This document shows positions 15,124-23,509 of a stretch of DNA of 53,780 nt, piece after piece. Numbering within the stretch: the first letter of the stretch is position 1; every line of letters starts with the position of its first letter. Source of the stretch: Roseovarius sp. UBA6217 (GTDB taxonomy: Bacteria > Pseudomonadota > Alphaproteobacteria > Rhodobacterales > Rhodobacteraceae); contig DISF01000036.1 in NCBI GenBank assembly GCA_002421985.1, positions 30,454-84,233 on the forward strand, in the 5' to 3' direction. Both the position numbers and the translations under genes were made by a program. The notes beneath the pieces were generated by a model. It had not been told where the DNA came from. It saw nothing but the letters and a program-made list of their open reading frames with translations, and made no database searches.

Positions 15124-15366
15124 ATGCCTCAACGTCTTCATCTTGTTTTTGGCGGCGAATTGGCTGATCCGTCGCGCAGCGAATTCCGCGACGTGAAGAA
15201 TATCCATATCGTCGGCATGGCCCCCGATTACGCAAGCGCGTACGACACCCGGAAGGCCGAGGCGCAGCGCACGGTGGACAATGCCCATACGCGCTATTTC
15301 ATCGCCCACCTGCACCCCTTGCGCGACGAAGAGCGCGAAACCTCGTCCACCGAAGCGCTGGGCTGA
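15124..15366 (+). CDS. DUF4170 domain protein
   Basis: This 80-residue soluble protein starts MPQRLHLVFGGELADPSRSEFRD and contains VGMAPDYASAYDTRKAEAQRTVDNAHTRY, the DUF4170 signature. It ends with a short HLHPL tail. The family has no assigned function but regularly precedes waaA and lpxK in alphaproteobacteria, as here with 6 bp to waaA. Involvement in, or co-regulation with, lipid A/Kdo synthesis is the likely reading. AGGAAAT precedes the ATG. Confidence 0.85.
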   Translation: MPQRLHLVFGGELADPSRSEFRDVKNIHIVGMAPDYASAYDTRKAEAQRTVDNAHTRYFIAHLHPLRDEERETSSTEALG

Positions 15367-15372
15367 GAGCAG

Positions 15373-16596
15373 ATGAGCCGTTCGCTGGGTCTGGCGGCCT
15401 ATCTCGCGTTGGCGCGCGGCGGAGGCCCGGCAGGCCCGCCGCCCGACCAGCCCCGCCCCAAGGGGAGGGTGATCTGGGCCCACGCGGTGGATGCCGGGCG
15501 CGGGCGCGCGCTGGCCGGACTGGCGCGGCACCTCGCGCAGCATCGCGGCGATCTGTCGATGGTGATAACCGGTGCCGATGAGGCAGACGGGGCCCGCGCG
15601 CCGCGCGGCCCGGCCATAAGGCAGCCGCTACCACCCGACACGATCCCGGCGGCAGAGGCGTTCCTTGCGCATTGGCGGCCCGATCTGTGCCTGTGGACGG
15701 GCGGCGAGCTTGAACCCGCATTGCTGATCTGCGCGGCGCGGGCGGGGGTGCCGCTGTGCCTCGTGGATGCCGAGGAGGCGTATCTGGAGCGGTCGCGCTG
15801 GCGCTGGTTTCGTGATCTGCCGCGCGCGGTTCTGGCGGAATTCACCGAGATCCACGCCCGTGACGAGGCGGCGGCGCGACAGGCACGGCGCATGGGGGCC
15901 GATCCAAGGCGCGTGCATGTCACCGGCACCCTGCAGGAAGAGGCGCTAACCCTGCCCTGCCGCGAGGCGGACCTCGAGGAAATGTCGCGGTTGATGCGCG
16001 CGCGGCCGGTCTGGCTTGCGGCGATGGTGCAACCCGACGAGATCGACATCGTGCTTGGCGCGCATCGAGAGGCAAGCCGCGCGGCGCATCGCTGCGTGTT
16101 GATCGTGGTGCCCGACGATCCCGCCGAGAGCGCCGGAATGGCGGCACGGATCGCGGCGCAGGGCTGGCGCTATATCGCCTGGTCCGAGGGGGTGTTGCCC
16201 GACGAGGCGACGCAGGTGATTTTGGCCGATACCCGAGGCGAGATGGGGCTCTGGTATCGGCTGGCACCGATCTGCTTCATGGGCTCGTCGCTGGTTTCGG
16301 GGCAATACGGGCGCGATCCCGACGAGCCTGCCGCGCATGGCTCGGCGATCCTTTACGGCCCCAACGTGGCGCGCCACCTGCACCGCTATTCGCGCTATGC
16401 CGAGGCCGGGGCGGCCCGCATCGTGCGCGATACCGACACGCTCGCCGCCGCGGTGCAGGCGCTTCTGCCGCCCGACAGCGCGGCGACGATGGCCCATGCG
16501 GCGTGGGAAGTGGCCTCGCGCGGGGCAGAGGTGACCGACCGGGTGGTGGAGATGGTGCTCGACCTGCTCGACCGGCGCGCGGCGGCGGGCACATGA
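15373..16596 (+). CDS. waaA: 3-deoxy-D-manno-octulosonic acid transferase (Kdo transferase)
   Basis: WaaA/KdtA transfers Kdo from CMP-Kdo to the lipid A precursor at the cytoplasmic face of the inner membrane. The 407-residue protein has a GT-B layout. The N-terminal half includes VIWAHAVDAGRG and WRPDLCLWTGGELEPALL. In the C-terminal half FMGSSLVSGQYGRDPDEPAAHGSAILYGPNV matches the donor-binding GGS...GGHN..EP region in a diverged form. The N-terminal membrane anchor seen in enteric WaaA is weak. The gene overlaps lpxK by ATGA and follows DUF4170 by 6 bp, which strongly supports the assignment. Confidence 0.85.
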   Translation: MSRSLGLAAYLALARGGGPAGPPPDQPRPKGRVIWAHAVDAGRGRALAGLARHLAQHRGDLSMVITGADEADGARAPRGPAIRQPLPPDTIPAAEAFLAHWRPDLCLWTGGELEPALLICAARAGVPLCLVDAEEAYLERSRWRWFRDLPRAVLAEFTEIHARDEAAARQARRMGADPRRVHVTGTLQEEALTLPCREADLEEMSRLMRARPVWLAAMVQPDEIDIVLGAHREASRAAHRCVLIVVPDDPAESAGMAARIAAQGWRYIAWSEGVLPDEATQVILADTRGEMGLWYRLAPICFMGSSLVSGQYGRDPDEPAAHGSAILYGPNVARHLHRYSRYAEAGAARIVRDTDTLAAAVQALLPPDSAATMAHAAWEVASRGAEVTDRVVEMVLDLLDRRAAAGT

Positions 16597-17603
16597 AGGC
16601 CCCCGGCTTCTGGGATGCGCCGCCCGACCGGCCCGGCCTGCGCGCGCGGCTCCTGACGCCGCTGGGCGCGCTTTATGCGCGGGCGACGGCGCGGCGGCTG
16701 GCGCGGGGGGCTGGCTGGCGCGCGCCGGTGCCGGTGATCTGCGTGGGCAATATCAACGCCGGCGGCACCGGCAAGACGCCGACGGTGCAGGCGGTGGTGA
16801 TGCGGCTGCACGCACGCGGCCTGCGGCCCGCGATCCTGTCGCGCGGGCATGGCGGGCGGCTTGCCGGGCCGGTGGCGGTGGATACGGCCTTGCATGATGC
16901 GGGCGATGTCGGCGACGAGCCGCTTTTGGCGGCGGCCTTTGCGCCCACATGGGTGGCCCGCGACCGTGCGGCGGGCGCGCGCGCGATCTGCGCCGGGGGG
17001 GCGGTGGATTGCATCGTGATGGATGACGGGTTTCAGGACCCGGCGCTGATCAGGGATATATCGGTCGTGGTGGTCGATGCCGCGCGCGGCTTTGGCAACG
17101 GGCGCTGCCTGCCCGCCGGGCCGCTGCGCGAGCCGGTGGCGGCGGGCATGGCGCGGGCCGATCTGCTGCTGTCGGTGGGCGATGATCCGGCGCAGGCGGG
17201 ATTTGCCGCGCGCTGGGGCGGGGCCGTCACCGTGCCGCAGTTGCGCGGGCGGCTTGCCCCGCTCGACACCGGGATGGATTGGATGGGCGCGCGGGTGCTG
17301 GCCTTTGCCGGGATCGGCCACCCGGAAAAGATGTTTGCCACGCTGCGCGCGCTTGGTGCCGAGGTGCTGCGCGAGGTGGCGCTCTCGGATCATCAGCCGC
17401 TGACACCCGCCCTGATGGCGCGCATCCTGCGCGACGCGGGCCGCCTCGGGGCGCAGCCGGTGACCACGGAAAAGGACGCGGTGCGCCTGCCCGCCGAGAT
17501 CCGGCGGCAAGTGCTGGTGGTGCCGGTGCGCCTTGAGGTGGCGGATTGGGGCCCGTTCGATGCCGCGCTTGATCGCTGCGGGATCGGCGGCGGCGCACGC
17601 TGA
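16593..17603 (+). CDS. lpxK: Tetraacyldisaccharide 4'-kinase
   Basis: LpxK phosphorylates the 4' position of the lipid A precursor at the inner membrane. The 336-residue protein has the P-loop NINAGGTGKTPT near residues 52-63, preceded by VPVICVG, then ILSRGHGGR, GDVGDEPLL and VMDDGFQDP, all family motifs. The family phrase GRCLPAGPLREP and the late VTTEKDAVRLP are also present. The ATG at 16593 overlaps the waaA TGA. The longer upstream reading was rejected because it duplicates waaA sequence in another frame. Confidence 0.95.
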   Translation: MKAPGFWDAPPDRPGLRARLLTPLGALYARATARRLARGAGWRAPVPVICVGNINAGGTGKTPTVQAVVMRLHARGLRPAILSRGHGGRLAGPVAVDTALHDAGDVGDEPLLAAAFAPTWVARDRAAGARAICAGGAVDCIVMDDGFQDPALIRDISVVVVDAARGFGNGRCLPAGPLREPVAAGMARADLLLSVGDDPAQAGFAARWGGAVTVPQLRGRLAPLDTGMDWMGARVLAFAGIGHPEKMFATLRALGAEVLREVALSDHQPLTPALMARILRDAGRLGAQPVTTEKDAVRLPAEIRRQVLVVPVRLEVADWGPFDAALDRCGIGGGAR

Positions 17604-17629
17604 ACCCGCGCCGCCCGCGCCCGCCCGCC

Positions 17630-18223
17630 TTATTCGGCGAGGGCCGCGTCGATGATGGCCTTGAGATCGTCATAGGCCATGTTGGGATATTTCGTGCCGT
17701 TGACGAAAAGCGTGGGGGTGGAGTTCACCCCGTCGGCCTCGGCGTTCTGCTGATACCATGCCACCAGCGCCTGCGCCTTGTCGCGGTCATTGAGGCAGGC
17801 CTCGACCGTCTCGGCCTCAAGCCCGGCAAGCTTGCCGATGCGGCGCAGGTTGTCGGCGATGGCCGCCGGTTCGCCCTGGGTCCATTCGCGCTGCCGCTCG
17901 TAAAGCATATCGCTGATGCCAAAGAATTTTTCCCCGCCGTCACAGCGCGCGACCATCGACGCCCAAAGGCCAAAGCGATCAAAATACACGTCGCGATAGA
18001 CGAATCGCACCTTGTCGGTGTCGATATACTCGGCCTTCAGCTCCTTGAACGGTCCCTCGTGGAAAGTGGCGCAATGCGGGCAGGTGAACGAGGCGTATTC
18101 CATCACCGTGACGCGGGCATCCTCGGGGCCAAGCGCCATTTCGGCAACCTCGGCCTCTTGCGCGGTCGCGGGGGAGATCATGGTGGCAAGCGCGACCGCG
18201 CCGGCCGCGAGAAAATGTTTCAT
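17630..18223 (-). CDS. DsbA family thiol-disulfide oxidoreductase, exported
   Basis: This 197-residue periplasmic protein has the signal peptide MKHFLAAGAVALATMISPATAQ. A thioredoxin fold carries the active site CPHC in YASFTCPHCATFHEG, and the cis-proline loop is NSTPTLFVNG. This is the DsbA/DsbG-like single-domain type with a helical insert (about residues 85-140). It probably introduces or shuffles disulfides in exported proteins. The start overlaps the DUF721 stop by 4 bp, giving a two-gene unit divergent from mutY. Confidence 0.93.
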   Translation of the reverse strand: MKHFLAAGAVALATMISPATAQEAEVAEMALGPEDARVTVMEYASFTCPHCATFHEGPFKELKAEYIDTDKVRFVYRDVYFDRFGLWASMVARCDGGEKFFGISDMLYERQREWTQGEPAAIADNLRRIGKLAGLEAETVEACLNDRDKAQALVAWYQQNAEADGVNSTPTLFVNGTKYPNMAYDDLKAIIDAALAE

Positions 18224-18759
18224 TTCCGTGGTCCTTTTGTCCGTGTCGTTCTGGTCAATACGTTGCGACCGAGCCTTTCCAGCGCGGCGCGCAGATCGTC
18301 ATCGGCCACCGGGGTGACCATGTCATGCGCCTTTGCGGCAACCTCGGGCAGCGGGGCGGCGGGGGGGCCGGGCGGTTTGCGATGCACGAAATCCGCCTGC
18401 CCCTCGGCAAAGCCCAAGGGCGCTGTCTGCGTCAGGCGGATGCGCGAAATGGCGTTGTATCCATAGACCGCGTTGATCCGCTCGCGCAGCGCCTCTTTCT
18501 GCATCTCGAGTATCGGGGCCTGCGCGCCGGTGGTGAGAAGGGTGAGCGTCGCCCCCATCCCCTGCCGGGAATACGAGACCTCGACGGGCCGCGCAATGGC
18601 GGCGGTCGCCTCTCCTGCGATCTCGGGCCAATGGGTGAGCAGGCGCGATTGGGCAAAGCCGCGCGATTCAGACGCGCGCCGGATGCTTGGCTGCAAAAGC
18701 GCCGAGGTGCGCTTGAACCCCCGTGATCCACCCTGTGATCCGCGCGCGCGCGCTGTCAT
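18220..18759 (-). CDS. DUF721 (DciA-like) protein
   Basis: This 179-residue basic protein starts MTARARGSQGGSRGFKRTSALLQPSIRRASESRGF. The central LLTHWPEIAGEATAAIARPVEV and TLTLLTTGAQAPILEMQKEALRERIN stretches match DUF721. That family includes DciA, the replicative-helicase operator of bacteria lacking DnaC. Whether this copy loads helicase is an inference. The C-terminal 60 residues are Ala/Pro rich. GGGAGGG lies ahead of the ATG at 18759, so the longer reading was cut. Confidence 0.82.
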   Translation of the reverse strand: MTARARGSQGGSRGFKRTSALLQPSIRRASESRGFAQSRLLTHWPEIAGEATAAIARPVEVSYSRQGMGATLTLLTTGAQAPILEMQKEALRERINAVYGYNAISRIRLTQTAPLGFAEGQADFVHRKPPGPPAAPLPEVAAKAHDMVTPVADDDLRAALERLGRNVLTRTTRTKGPRK

Positions 18760-18841
18760 GCTTGGCACCCTCCCTGCTGGCGCTAATCTATGCCTTGTGG
18801 CAGGAGATACCAGTGCCCGAATGCAGGCGAGGGGATAAACC

Positions 18842-19906
18842 ATGCGTGAAGCCGCCGATCCGCAGGCCCTTTTGGCGTGGTATGACGACCATGCCCGCGA
18901 TCTGCCGTGGCGGGTTGGGCCGCGTGAGCGCGGCACGGGCGCGCGCCCCGATCCCTATCGGGTGTGGCTCTCGGAGGTGATGCTTCAACAGACGACCGTG
19001 GCCGCCGTGCGCGGATATTTCGAGCGATTCACGGCGCTTTGGCCCGGCGTGGCCGATCTGGCGGCGGCCGAGGATGCGCAGGTGATGGGCGAATGGGCGG
19101 GGCTTGGATATTATGCCCGGGCGCGCAACCTTCTGAAATGCGCGCGGGCGGTGATGGCGGATCACGGCGGGCGCTTTCCCGATACGCGCGAGGGGCTGCT
19201 GGCGCTGCCCGGCATCGGCCCCTACACGGCGGCGGCGATTGCCGCGATTGCCTTTGACCGGGCAGAGGTGGTGGTGGATGGCAATGTCGAGCGGGTGATG
19301 GCGCGGCTATGGGATATCCGCACACCGCTGCCCGCCGCCAAGCCCGAGCTGATCGCCGCCGCCGCACGGCTCACCCCGCGCGCGCGGCCGGGCGATTACG
19401 CGCAGGCGGTGATGGATCTGGGTGCCACGATCTGCACGCCACGCGCGCCTGCCTGCGGGATCTGCCCGTGGATGCGCGCCTGCGCCGCGCGTGCGGCGGG
19501 CGTGGCCGCCGATCTGCCCGCGAGATCGCCCAAAAAGGCCAAGCCGCTGCGCCTGGGCCATGCCTATGTCGCGCGGCGCAGCGATGGCGCGTGGCTGCTG
19601 GAGCGGCGGGCGGAGCGCGGGCTTCTGGGGGGGATGCTGGGCTGGCCCGGCAGCGACTGGACCGAGGCCCCTGCCCCCGCGCCCCCCGTGCAGGCCCATT
19701 GGCGCGATACCGGTGACGAGGCGCGCCATACCTTTACCCATTTCCACCTGCGGCTGCGGGTGCATGTGGCCGATCTCGGCCCCGAGGCCCTGCCCGAGCG
19801 CGGCGTTTTCCTGCCCGCTGCGGCGTTTCGCCCCTCGGATCTGCCCACCGTTATGCGAAAGGTGTTTGACGTGGCACGAGAGCATATCGACACTGTGGAT
19901 GGATGA
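18842..19906 (+). CDS. mutY: A/G-specific adenine glycosylase
   Basis: MutY removes adenine mispaired with 8-oxoguanine. The 354-residue protein has LPWR, the DPYRVWLSEVMLQQTT active-site segment with catalytic Glu, the helix-hairpin-helix LPGIGPYTAAAI followed by catalytic Asp in VVDGNVERV, and the iron-sulfur cluster pattern C-x6-C-x2-C-x5-C in CTPRAPACGICPWMRAC. A C-terminal NUDIX-like 8-oxoG recognition domain follows from about residue 230 (RRAERGLLGGMLGWP). It is divergent from DUF721 by 82 bp and is followed 19 bp later by alkB. Confidence 0.97.
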   Translation: MREAADPQALLAWYDDHARDLPWRVGPRERGTGARPDPYRVWLSEVMLQQTTVAAVRGYFERFTALWPGVADLAAAEDAQVMGEWAGLGYYARARNLLKCARAVMADHGGRFPDTREGLLALPGIGPYTAAAIAAIAFDRAEVVVDGNVERVMARLWDIRTPLPAAKPELIAAAARLTPRARPGDYAQAVMDLGATICTPRAPACGICPWMRACAARAAGVAADLPARSPKKAKPLRLGHAYVARRSDGAWLLERRAERGLLGGMLGWPGSDWTEAPAPAPPVQAHWRDTGDEARHTFTHFHLRLRVHVADLGPEALPERGVFLPAAAFRPSDLPTVMRKVFDVAREHIDTVDG

Positions 19907-19925
19907 CACCGACGAGGAGAGCACC

Positions 19926-21065
19926 ATGATACCCCCCCAAGAGGTCGCGAGACTGAGCCGCGCACTGCCGTTCTGGGTGTCCTTCCTGCTGGTGCCGGTG
20001 GCGGTGCTGGGTGCGCTGCACGGCGGGTGGACGGTGATCCTCTTGCCGGTCATCACATGGTATTTCTTTTCGCTGCTCGATGCGTTTCTCGGGCTTTATA
20101 CCGAGAATGCCGACCCGGCGACCAGCGAGCGCGATCTTTACTGGTATCGCGCGATCACGCTTGTCTGGGTTCCGGTGCAATTCGCGCTGCTTTTCTGGAT
20201 GATCTGGTATGTCACCGGGCCGGGGGATGCGCATTTGTCGGCGCTGGAAAAAATCGTTCTGTTTTTCGGGATGGGCGTCGTCACCGGCACGATCGGGATC
20301 AACTACAGCCACGAATTGATGCATCAGAAGTATCGCGGCGAGAGGTTTCTGGGCGATGTGGCTCTGGCGATGGTGCTTTATTCGCATTTCCGCTCCGAGC
20401 ATCTTCTGGTGCATCACCGCTATGTCGGCACCCCGCGCGATACGGTAACGGCGCGCTATAACGAGGGGTTTCACCGGTTTTTTCCGCGCGTGCTGTGGCA
20501 ATGCTGGCAATCGGCGTTCCGGGCCGAGCGCGACATGCTGGCGCGCAAGGGCCGGGCATGGACCGACGCGCGCAACCCGTTCTGGCGCTACTGGGCGTTG
20601 CAGGGGGCAATGATCGTGCTGGCAGTAGTGATCGGCGGCGGGGCGGGGCTCGGCCTGTTCCTGTGGCAGGCATTCGTCGCGGTCTGGCAACTGGAGCTGG
20701 TGAATTACATCGAGCATTACGGGCTGACGCGCAAACATCTGGGCGAGGGCAAGTATGAGCATGTCCACCCGCGCCATAGCTGGAACGCGGCGCATCGGGC
20801 GTCGAACTGGCTCTTGATCAACCTGCAACGCCACTCGGACCACCATTACAAACCCGACCGCCGCTTTCCACTGTTGCAAAACCACGGCGCGGAGGAGGCC
20901 CCGCAACTGCCCTATGGCTATCCGGTGATGACCATGGCAGCGATGGTGCCGCCGCTTTGGCGGCGGGTAATGAACCCGCGCGTGCGGCGCTGGCGGCAGA
21001 TGTATTATCCCGAGATCACCGATTGGCGCCCCTATAATACCTCGGCGACGCCGATGCCGCGCTAG
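19926..21065 (+). CDS. alkB: Alkane 1-monooxygenase (AlkB-type membrane hydroxylase)
   Basis: This is a non-heme diiron hydroxylase of the inner membrane that oxidises terminal C-H bonds of medium-chain alkanes or similar substrates with rubredoxin as electron donor. The 379-residue product has about six transmembrane segments and all histidine boxes: HELMH, HLLVHHRYVGT and LQRHSDHHYKPDR. It also has the AlkB-specific NYIEHYGL. Length is normal. The start is the ATG at 19926 after GGAGAG; the reading from 19422 is a mutY shadow. No rubredoxin gene is visible nearby. The stop TAG lies in the first bases of repeat copy 2. Confidence 0.93.
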   Translation: MIPPQEVARLSRALPFWVSFLLVPVAVLGALHGGWTVILLPVITWYFFSLLDAFLGLYTENADPATSERDLYWYRAITLVWVPVQFALLFWMIWYVTGPGDAHLSALEKIVLFFGMGVVTGTIGINYSHELMHQKYRGERFLGDVALAMVLYSHFRSEHLLVHHRYVGTPRDTVTARYNEGFHRFFPRVLWQCWQSAFRAERDMLARKGRAWTDARNPFWRYWALQGAMIVLAVVIGGGAGLGLFLWQAFVAVWQLELVNYIEHYGLTRKHLGEGKYEHVHPRHSWNAAHRASNWLLINLQRHSDHHYKPDRRFPLLQNHGAEEAPQLPYGYPVMTMAAMVPPLWRRVMNPRVRRWRQMYYPEITDWRPYNTSATPMPR

Positions 21066-21167
21066 AGCGTGTTGCGCAAAAGTGGGAACCGGTTTTGCGC
21101 AGAAAAACACGCGACCACAGAAGGTTAGAGTGGGTCGCGTGAATGCAAATGAACGCGACGCGCTCTA
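21063..21167. repeat. Structured ~105-bp interspersed repeat, copy 2
   Basis: The element is bounded by TAGAGCG (21063-21069) and CGCTCTA (21161-21167), which are complementary. The left hairpin is GCGCAAAA/TTTTGCGC around gtgggaaccgg. The right hairpin pairs TAGAGTGGGTCGCGT with ACGCGACGCGCTCTA around gaatgcaaatga. The left-stem tip differs from copy 1 by paired changes (GCGC/GCGC versus GCTC/GAGC). The first three bases are the alkB stop codon. Confidence 0.88.
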
Positions 21168-21207
21168 AGACCTCCGCCGGCGGGATCGGGGGCGCGGGCG
21201 GGATTGT

Positions 21208-21229
21208 GAGTATTTGCCCCAAGAAGAAG
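21208..21229 (+). repeat. TGAGTATTT...CAAGAAGAAG motif, single copy
   Basis: GAGTATTTGCCCC then AAGAAGAAG is present at 21208-21229, preceded by T. It matches the motif at 8950-8971 except around the N5. A small hairpin GGGCGC/GCGCCC (21231-21245) follows directly. It lies between alkB and the petC terminator. Confidence 0.8.
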
Positions 21230-21261
21230 CGGGCGCGGGGCGCCCTGCCCTTTCATGGAAC

Positions 21262-21290
21262 AAAAAACCCCCGCCGATGAGGGCGGGGGT
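21262..21290 (-). terminator. Rho-independent terminator of the petABC operon
   Basis: On the minus strand CCCCCGCC/GGCGGGGG forms an 8-bp stem with a 6-nt loop and is followed by six T, 26 bp after the petC stop. Confidence 0.92.
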
Positions 21291-21315
21291 GCGTGTGGTG
21301 ATATCCGTTTCGCGA

Positions 21316-22158
21316 TCAGATCTTTCGGTGCTTGACCGGTGCCCAGATGCGCTTGTTGGTGAGGTAGAGCAGCACCGACAGGACGGTGAGGAAGATGACC
21401 CCGGTCAGGCCCGCCTGCTTGCGCGCCATCATCTTGGGCTCTGCCGCCCACATCAGGAAGGCGGCGACATCCTTGGATTGCTGCTCCAGCGTTGCCTCGG
21501 TGCCATCGTCATATTCGACATCGTCACCCCAGAGCGGCTGACCCATCGCGATCCAGCTTCCGGGCACGGTGTGACCGCCATGCGCATCCTTGCATTCCTC
21601 GGGAAAGCCGCCGGCGGTGAAGGCCACGTTATAGCTTCCCTCCATGTCATCGGGCGCGCATTCCGGCGGATCCTGGTAGCCGGTCATCAGCGAGTAGATG
21701 TATTCCGGCCCCCCCATGCCATTGACCAATTGCGAGATACCGGTGCCGTAGGGGCCATGAAAGCCCGCGCGCTTCTTGGCCATGAGAGACAGATCAGGCG
21801 CGTCGGCCGATGTCACCTTCGGGAAGTGATCGGTGGGTTTGCCCGGGCGGTAATCGTCAAGCTCGGGGTCGAACACCTCGAACTGCGCTGCATAGGCGCG
21901 CATCTGGTCGGCCGGAAGTTGCGGCCCGCCCTCGTCGGCGAGGGTGCGCAGCGGAACATATTGCATCCCGTGGCAGGCCGCACAGACCTGGGTATAGACC
22001 TTGAGGCCGCGCTGAAGCTGAACCTGGTCGAACTTGCCGAAAGGCCCCTCGAAAGAGAAGGCGACATCCTCGATATGCCCCTCTGCCCCGGCGGCAAATG
22101 CGCCACCGGTCGAAAGGGACAGGGCCGCAAGGGCCGCGATGCCTGTTTTCCTCAACAT
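21316..22158 (-). CDS. petC: Cytochrome c1 of the bc1 complex
   Basis: Cytochrome c1 carries electrons from the Rieske protein to soluble or membrane cytochrome c in the respiratory bc1 complex. The 280-residue precursor has a signal peptide (MLRKTGIAALAALSLS...GGAFA) and the heme c site CAACH. It also has the MAKKRAGFHGPYGTG region, an axial methionine region near WIAMGQPLWGDDVEY, and a C-terminal membrane anchor GVIFLTVLSVLLYLTNKRIW facing a basic end. An ATG two codons earlier (22164) is possible; 22158 is preferred because AAAGGA is 9 bp away. It is the third gene of petABC. Confidence 0.96.
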   Translation of the reverse strand: MLRKTGIAALAALSLSTGGAFAAGAEGHIEDVAFSFEGPFGKFDQVQLQRGLKVYTQVCAACHGMQYVPLRTLADEGGPQLPADQMRAYAAQFEVFDPELDDYRPGKPTDHFPKVTSADAPDLSLMAKKRAGFHGPYGTGISQLVNGMGGPEYIYSLMTGYQDPPECAPDDMEGSYNVAFTAGGFPEECKDAHGGHTVPGSWIAMGQPLWGDDVEYDDGTEATLEQQSKDVAAFLMWAAEPKMMARKQAGLTGVIFLTVLSVLLYLTNKRIWAPVKHRKI

Positions 22159-22174
22159 TGTCATCTGTCCTTTC

Positions 22175-23497
22175 TTATTCCGCAGGCGTCTTGGCCGGGC
22201 CGTAATGCGCATCGAAATCTTCCTCGATGGTTGCGGGCTGCGGCTCGGGTTTCTCGATCACGCCAAGAAGCGGCAGGATCACCAGGAAATAGGCGAACCA
22301 GTAGGCCGATCCGATCAGCGAGATGGTCGAGTAAGGCGGCTCTGCGGGCATGGCACCGGCCCACATCAGGACCACGAAATCCACGCACAGAAGCGCGAAC
22401 CACCATTTGAACATCGGGCGATACCGGCCCGAGCGCACCGAGGAAGTATCAAGCCACGGAGCCAGCGCCATGACCGCGATGGCACCGAACATCGCCAGCA
22501 CGCCGAAGAACTTGGCGTCGATGATCCCGCCGGTGATCCAGCTTGCGAACATCACCACCCAGACATCAGAGGTAAAGGCCCGGAGGATCGCGTAGAAGGG
22601 CAGGAAATACCATTCCGGCACGATGTGCGCCGGCGTCACCAGCGGGTTGGCCTCGATATAGTTGTCGGGATGGCCGAGATAGTTGGGCATGAAGCCGACG
22701 ATCGCGAAGAACACCACCATGATGACGGCAAGCGCGAACAGGTCCTTGATGACGAAATAGGGCCAGAACGGCACGGTATCCTTTTCCGCCTCGGCCTTGG
22801 AGGTGCGGCGCACGTCAACCCCGGTGGGGTTGTTGTTGCCGGTGGTATGGAAGGCCCAGATATGCAGCGCCACCAGCGCCGCGATCACGAAGGGCAGCAG
22901 GTAGTGCAGCGAGAAAAAGCGGTTGAGCGTGGCATTGTCCACCGCAGGCCCGCCCAGAAGCCAGGTCTGGATCGGCTCGCCGATGAAGGGGATCGCGCCA
23001 AAGAGGCCGGTAATCACGGTAGCCCCCCAGAACGACATCTGACCCCAGGGCAGCACGTAGCCCATGAACGCCGTGCCCATCATCATCAGGTAGATGAGCA
23101 TCCCGATGATCCACGTCACCTCGCGCGGGGCCTTGTAGGAGCCATAGTAGAGACCGCGGAAGATATGCAGATAGACCGCAACAAAGAACAGCGATGCGCC
23201 GTTCATGTGCAGGTAGCGGATGAAATGGCCGCCATTCACGTTGCGCATGATGTGTTCGACCGAGGCGAAGGCCAGGTCGACATGCGGCGTGTAATGCATC
23301 ACCAGAATGATGCCGGTGACGATCTGCAATACAAGGCAGAAGGTCAGGACGATCCCCCAGATCCACATCCAGTTGAGGTTCTTGGGGGTGGGAATCATGA
23401 TGGTGTCATAGAGCAGGCCGACGATGGGAAGGCGCGAATGCAGCCATTTCTCGGCACCGGTCTTGGGCTCGTAGTGATCGTGTGGAATTCCGGACAT
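22175..23497 (-). CDS. petB: Cytochrome b of the bc1 complex
   Basis: This is the 440-residue core subunit of ubiquinol:cytochrome c oxidoreductase, with eight membrane helices and two b hemes. The N-terminal MSGIPHDHYEPKTGAEKW is usual for Rhodobacterales. Key features are HYTPHVDLAFASVEHI, HMNGASLFFVAVYLHIFRG (heme histidines), GLYYGSYK, GATVITGLF near the Qo site, the second histidine pair in HYLLPFVIAALVALHIWAFH, and the Qo motif PEWYF. It lies 12 bp after petA and 16 bp before petC. Confidence 0.98.
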   Translation of the reverse strand: MSGIPHDHYEPKTGAEKWLHSRLPIVGLLYDTIMIPTPKNLNWMWIWGIVLTFCLVLQIVTGIILVMHYTPHVDLAFASVEHIMRNVNGGHFIRYLHMNGASLFFVAVYLHIFRGLYYGSYKAPREVTWIIGMLIYLMMMGTAFMGYVLPWGQMSFWGATVITGLFGAIPFIGEPIQTWLLGGPAVDNATLNRFFSLHYLLPFVIAALVALHIWAFHTTGNNNPTGVDVRRTSKAEAEKDTVPFWPYFVIKDLFALAVIMVVFFAIVGFMPNYLGHPDNYIEANPLVTPAHIVPEWYFLPFYAILRAFTSDVWVVMFASWITGGIIDAKFFGVLAMFGAIAVMALAPWLDTSSVRSGRYRPMFKWWFALLCVDFVVLMWAGAMPAEPPYSTISLIGSAYWFAYFLVILPLLGVIEKPEPQPATIEEDFDAHYGPAKTPAE

Positions 23498-23509
23498 ATG
23501 CGCGTTTCC

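Noticed and set aside
13225..15366. 713-codon open frame on the plus strand
   Set aside because: Most of it is antisense to the acyl-CoA synthetase. Only its last 80 codons (15124-15366) are real, as the DUF4170 gene in the same frame.
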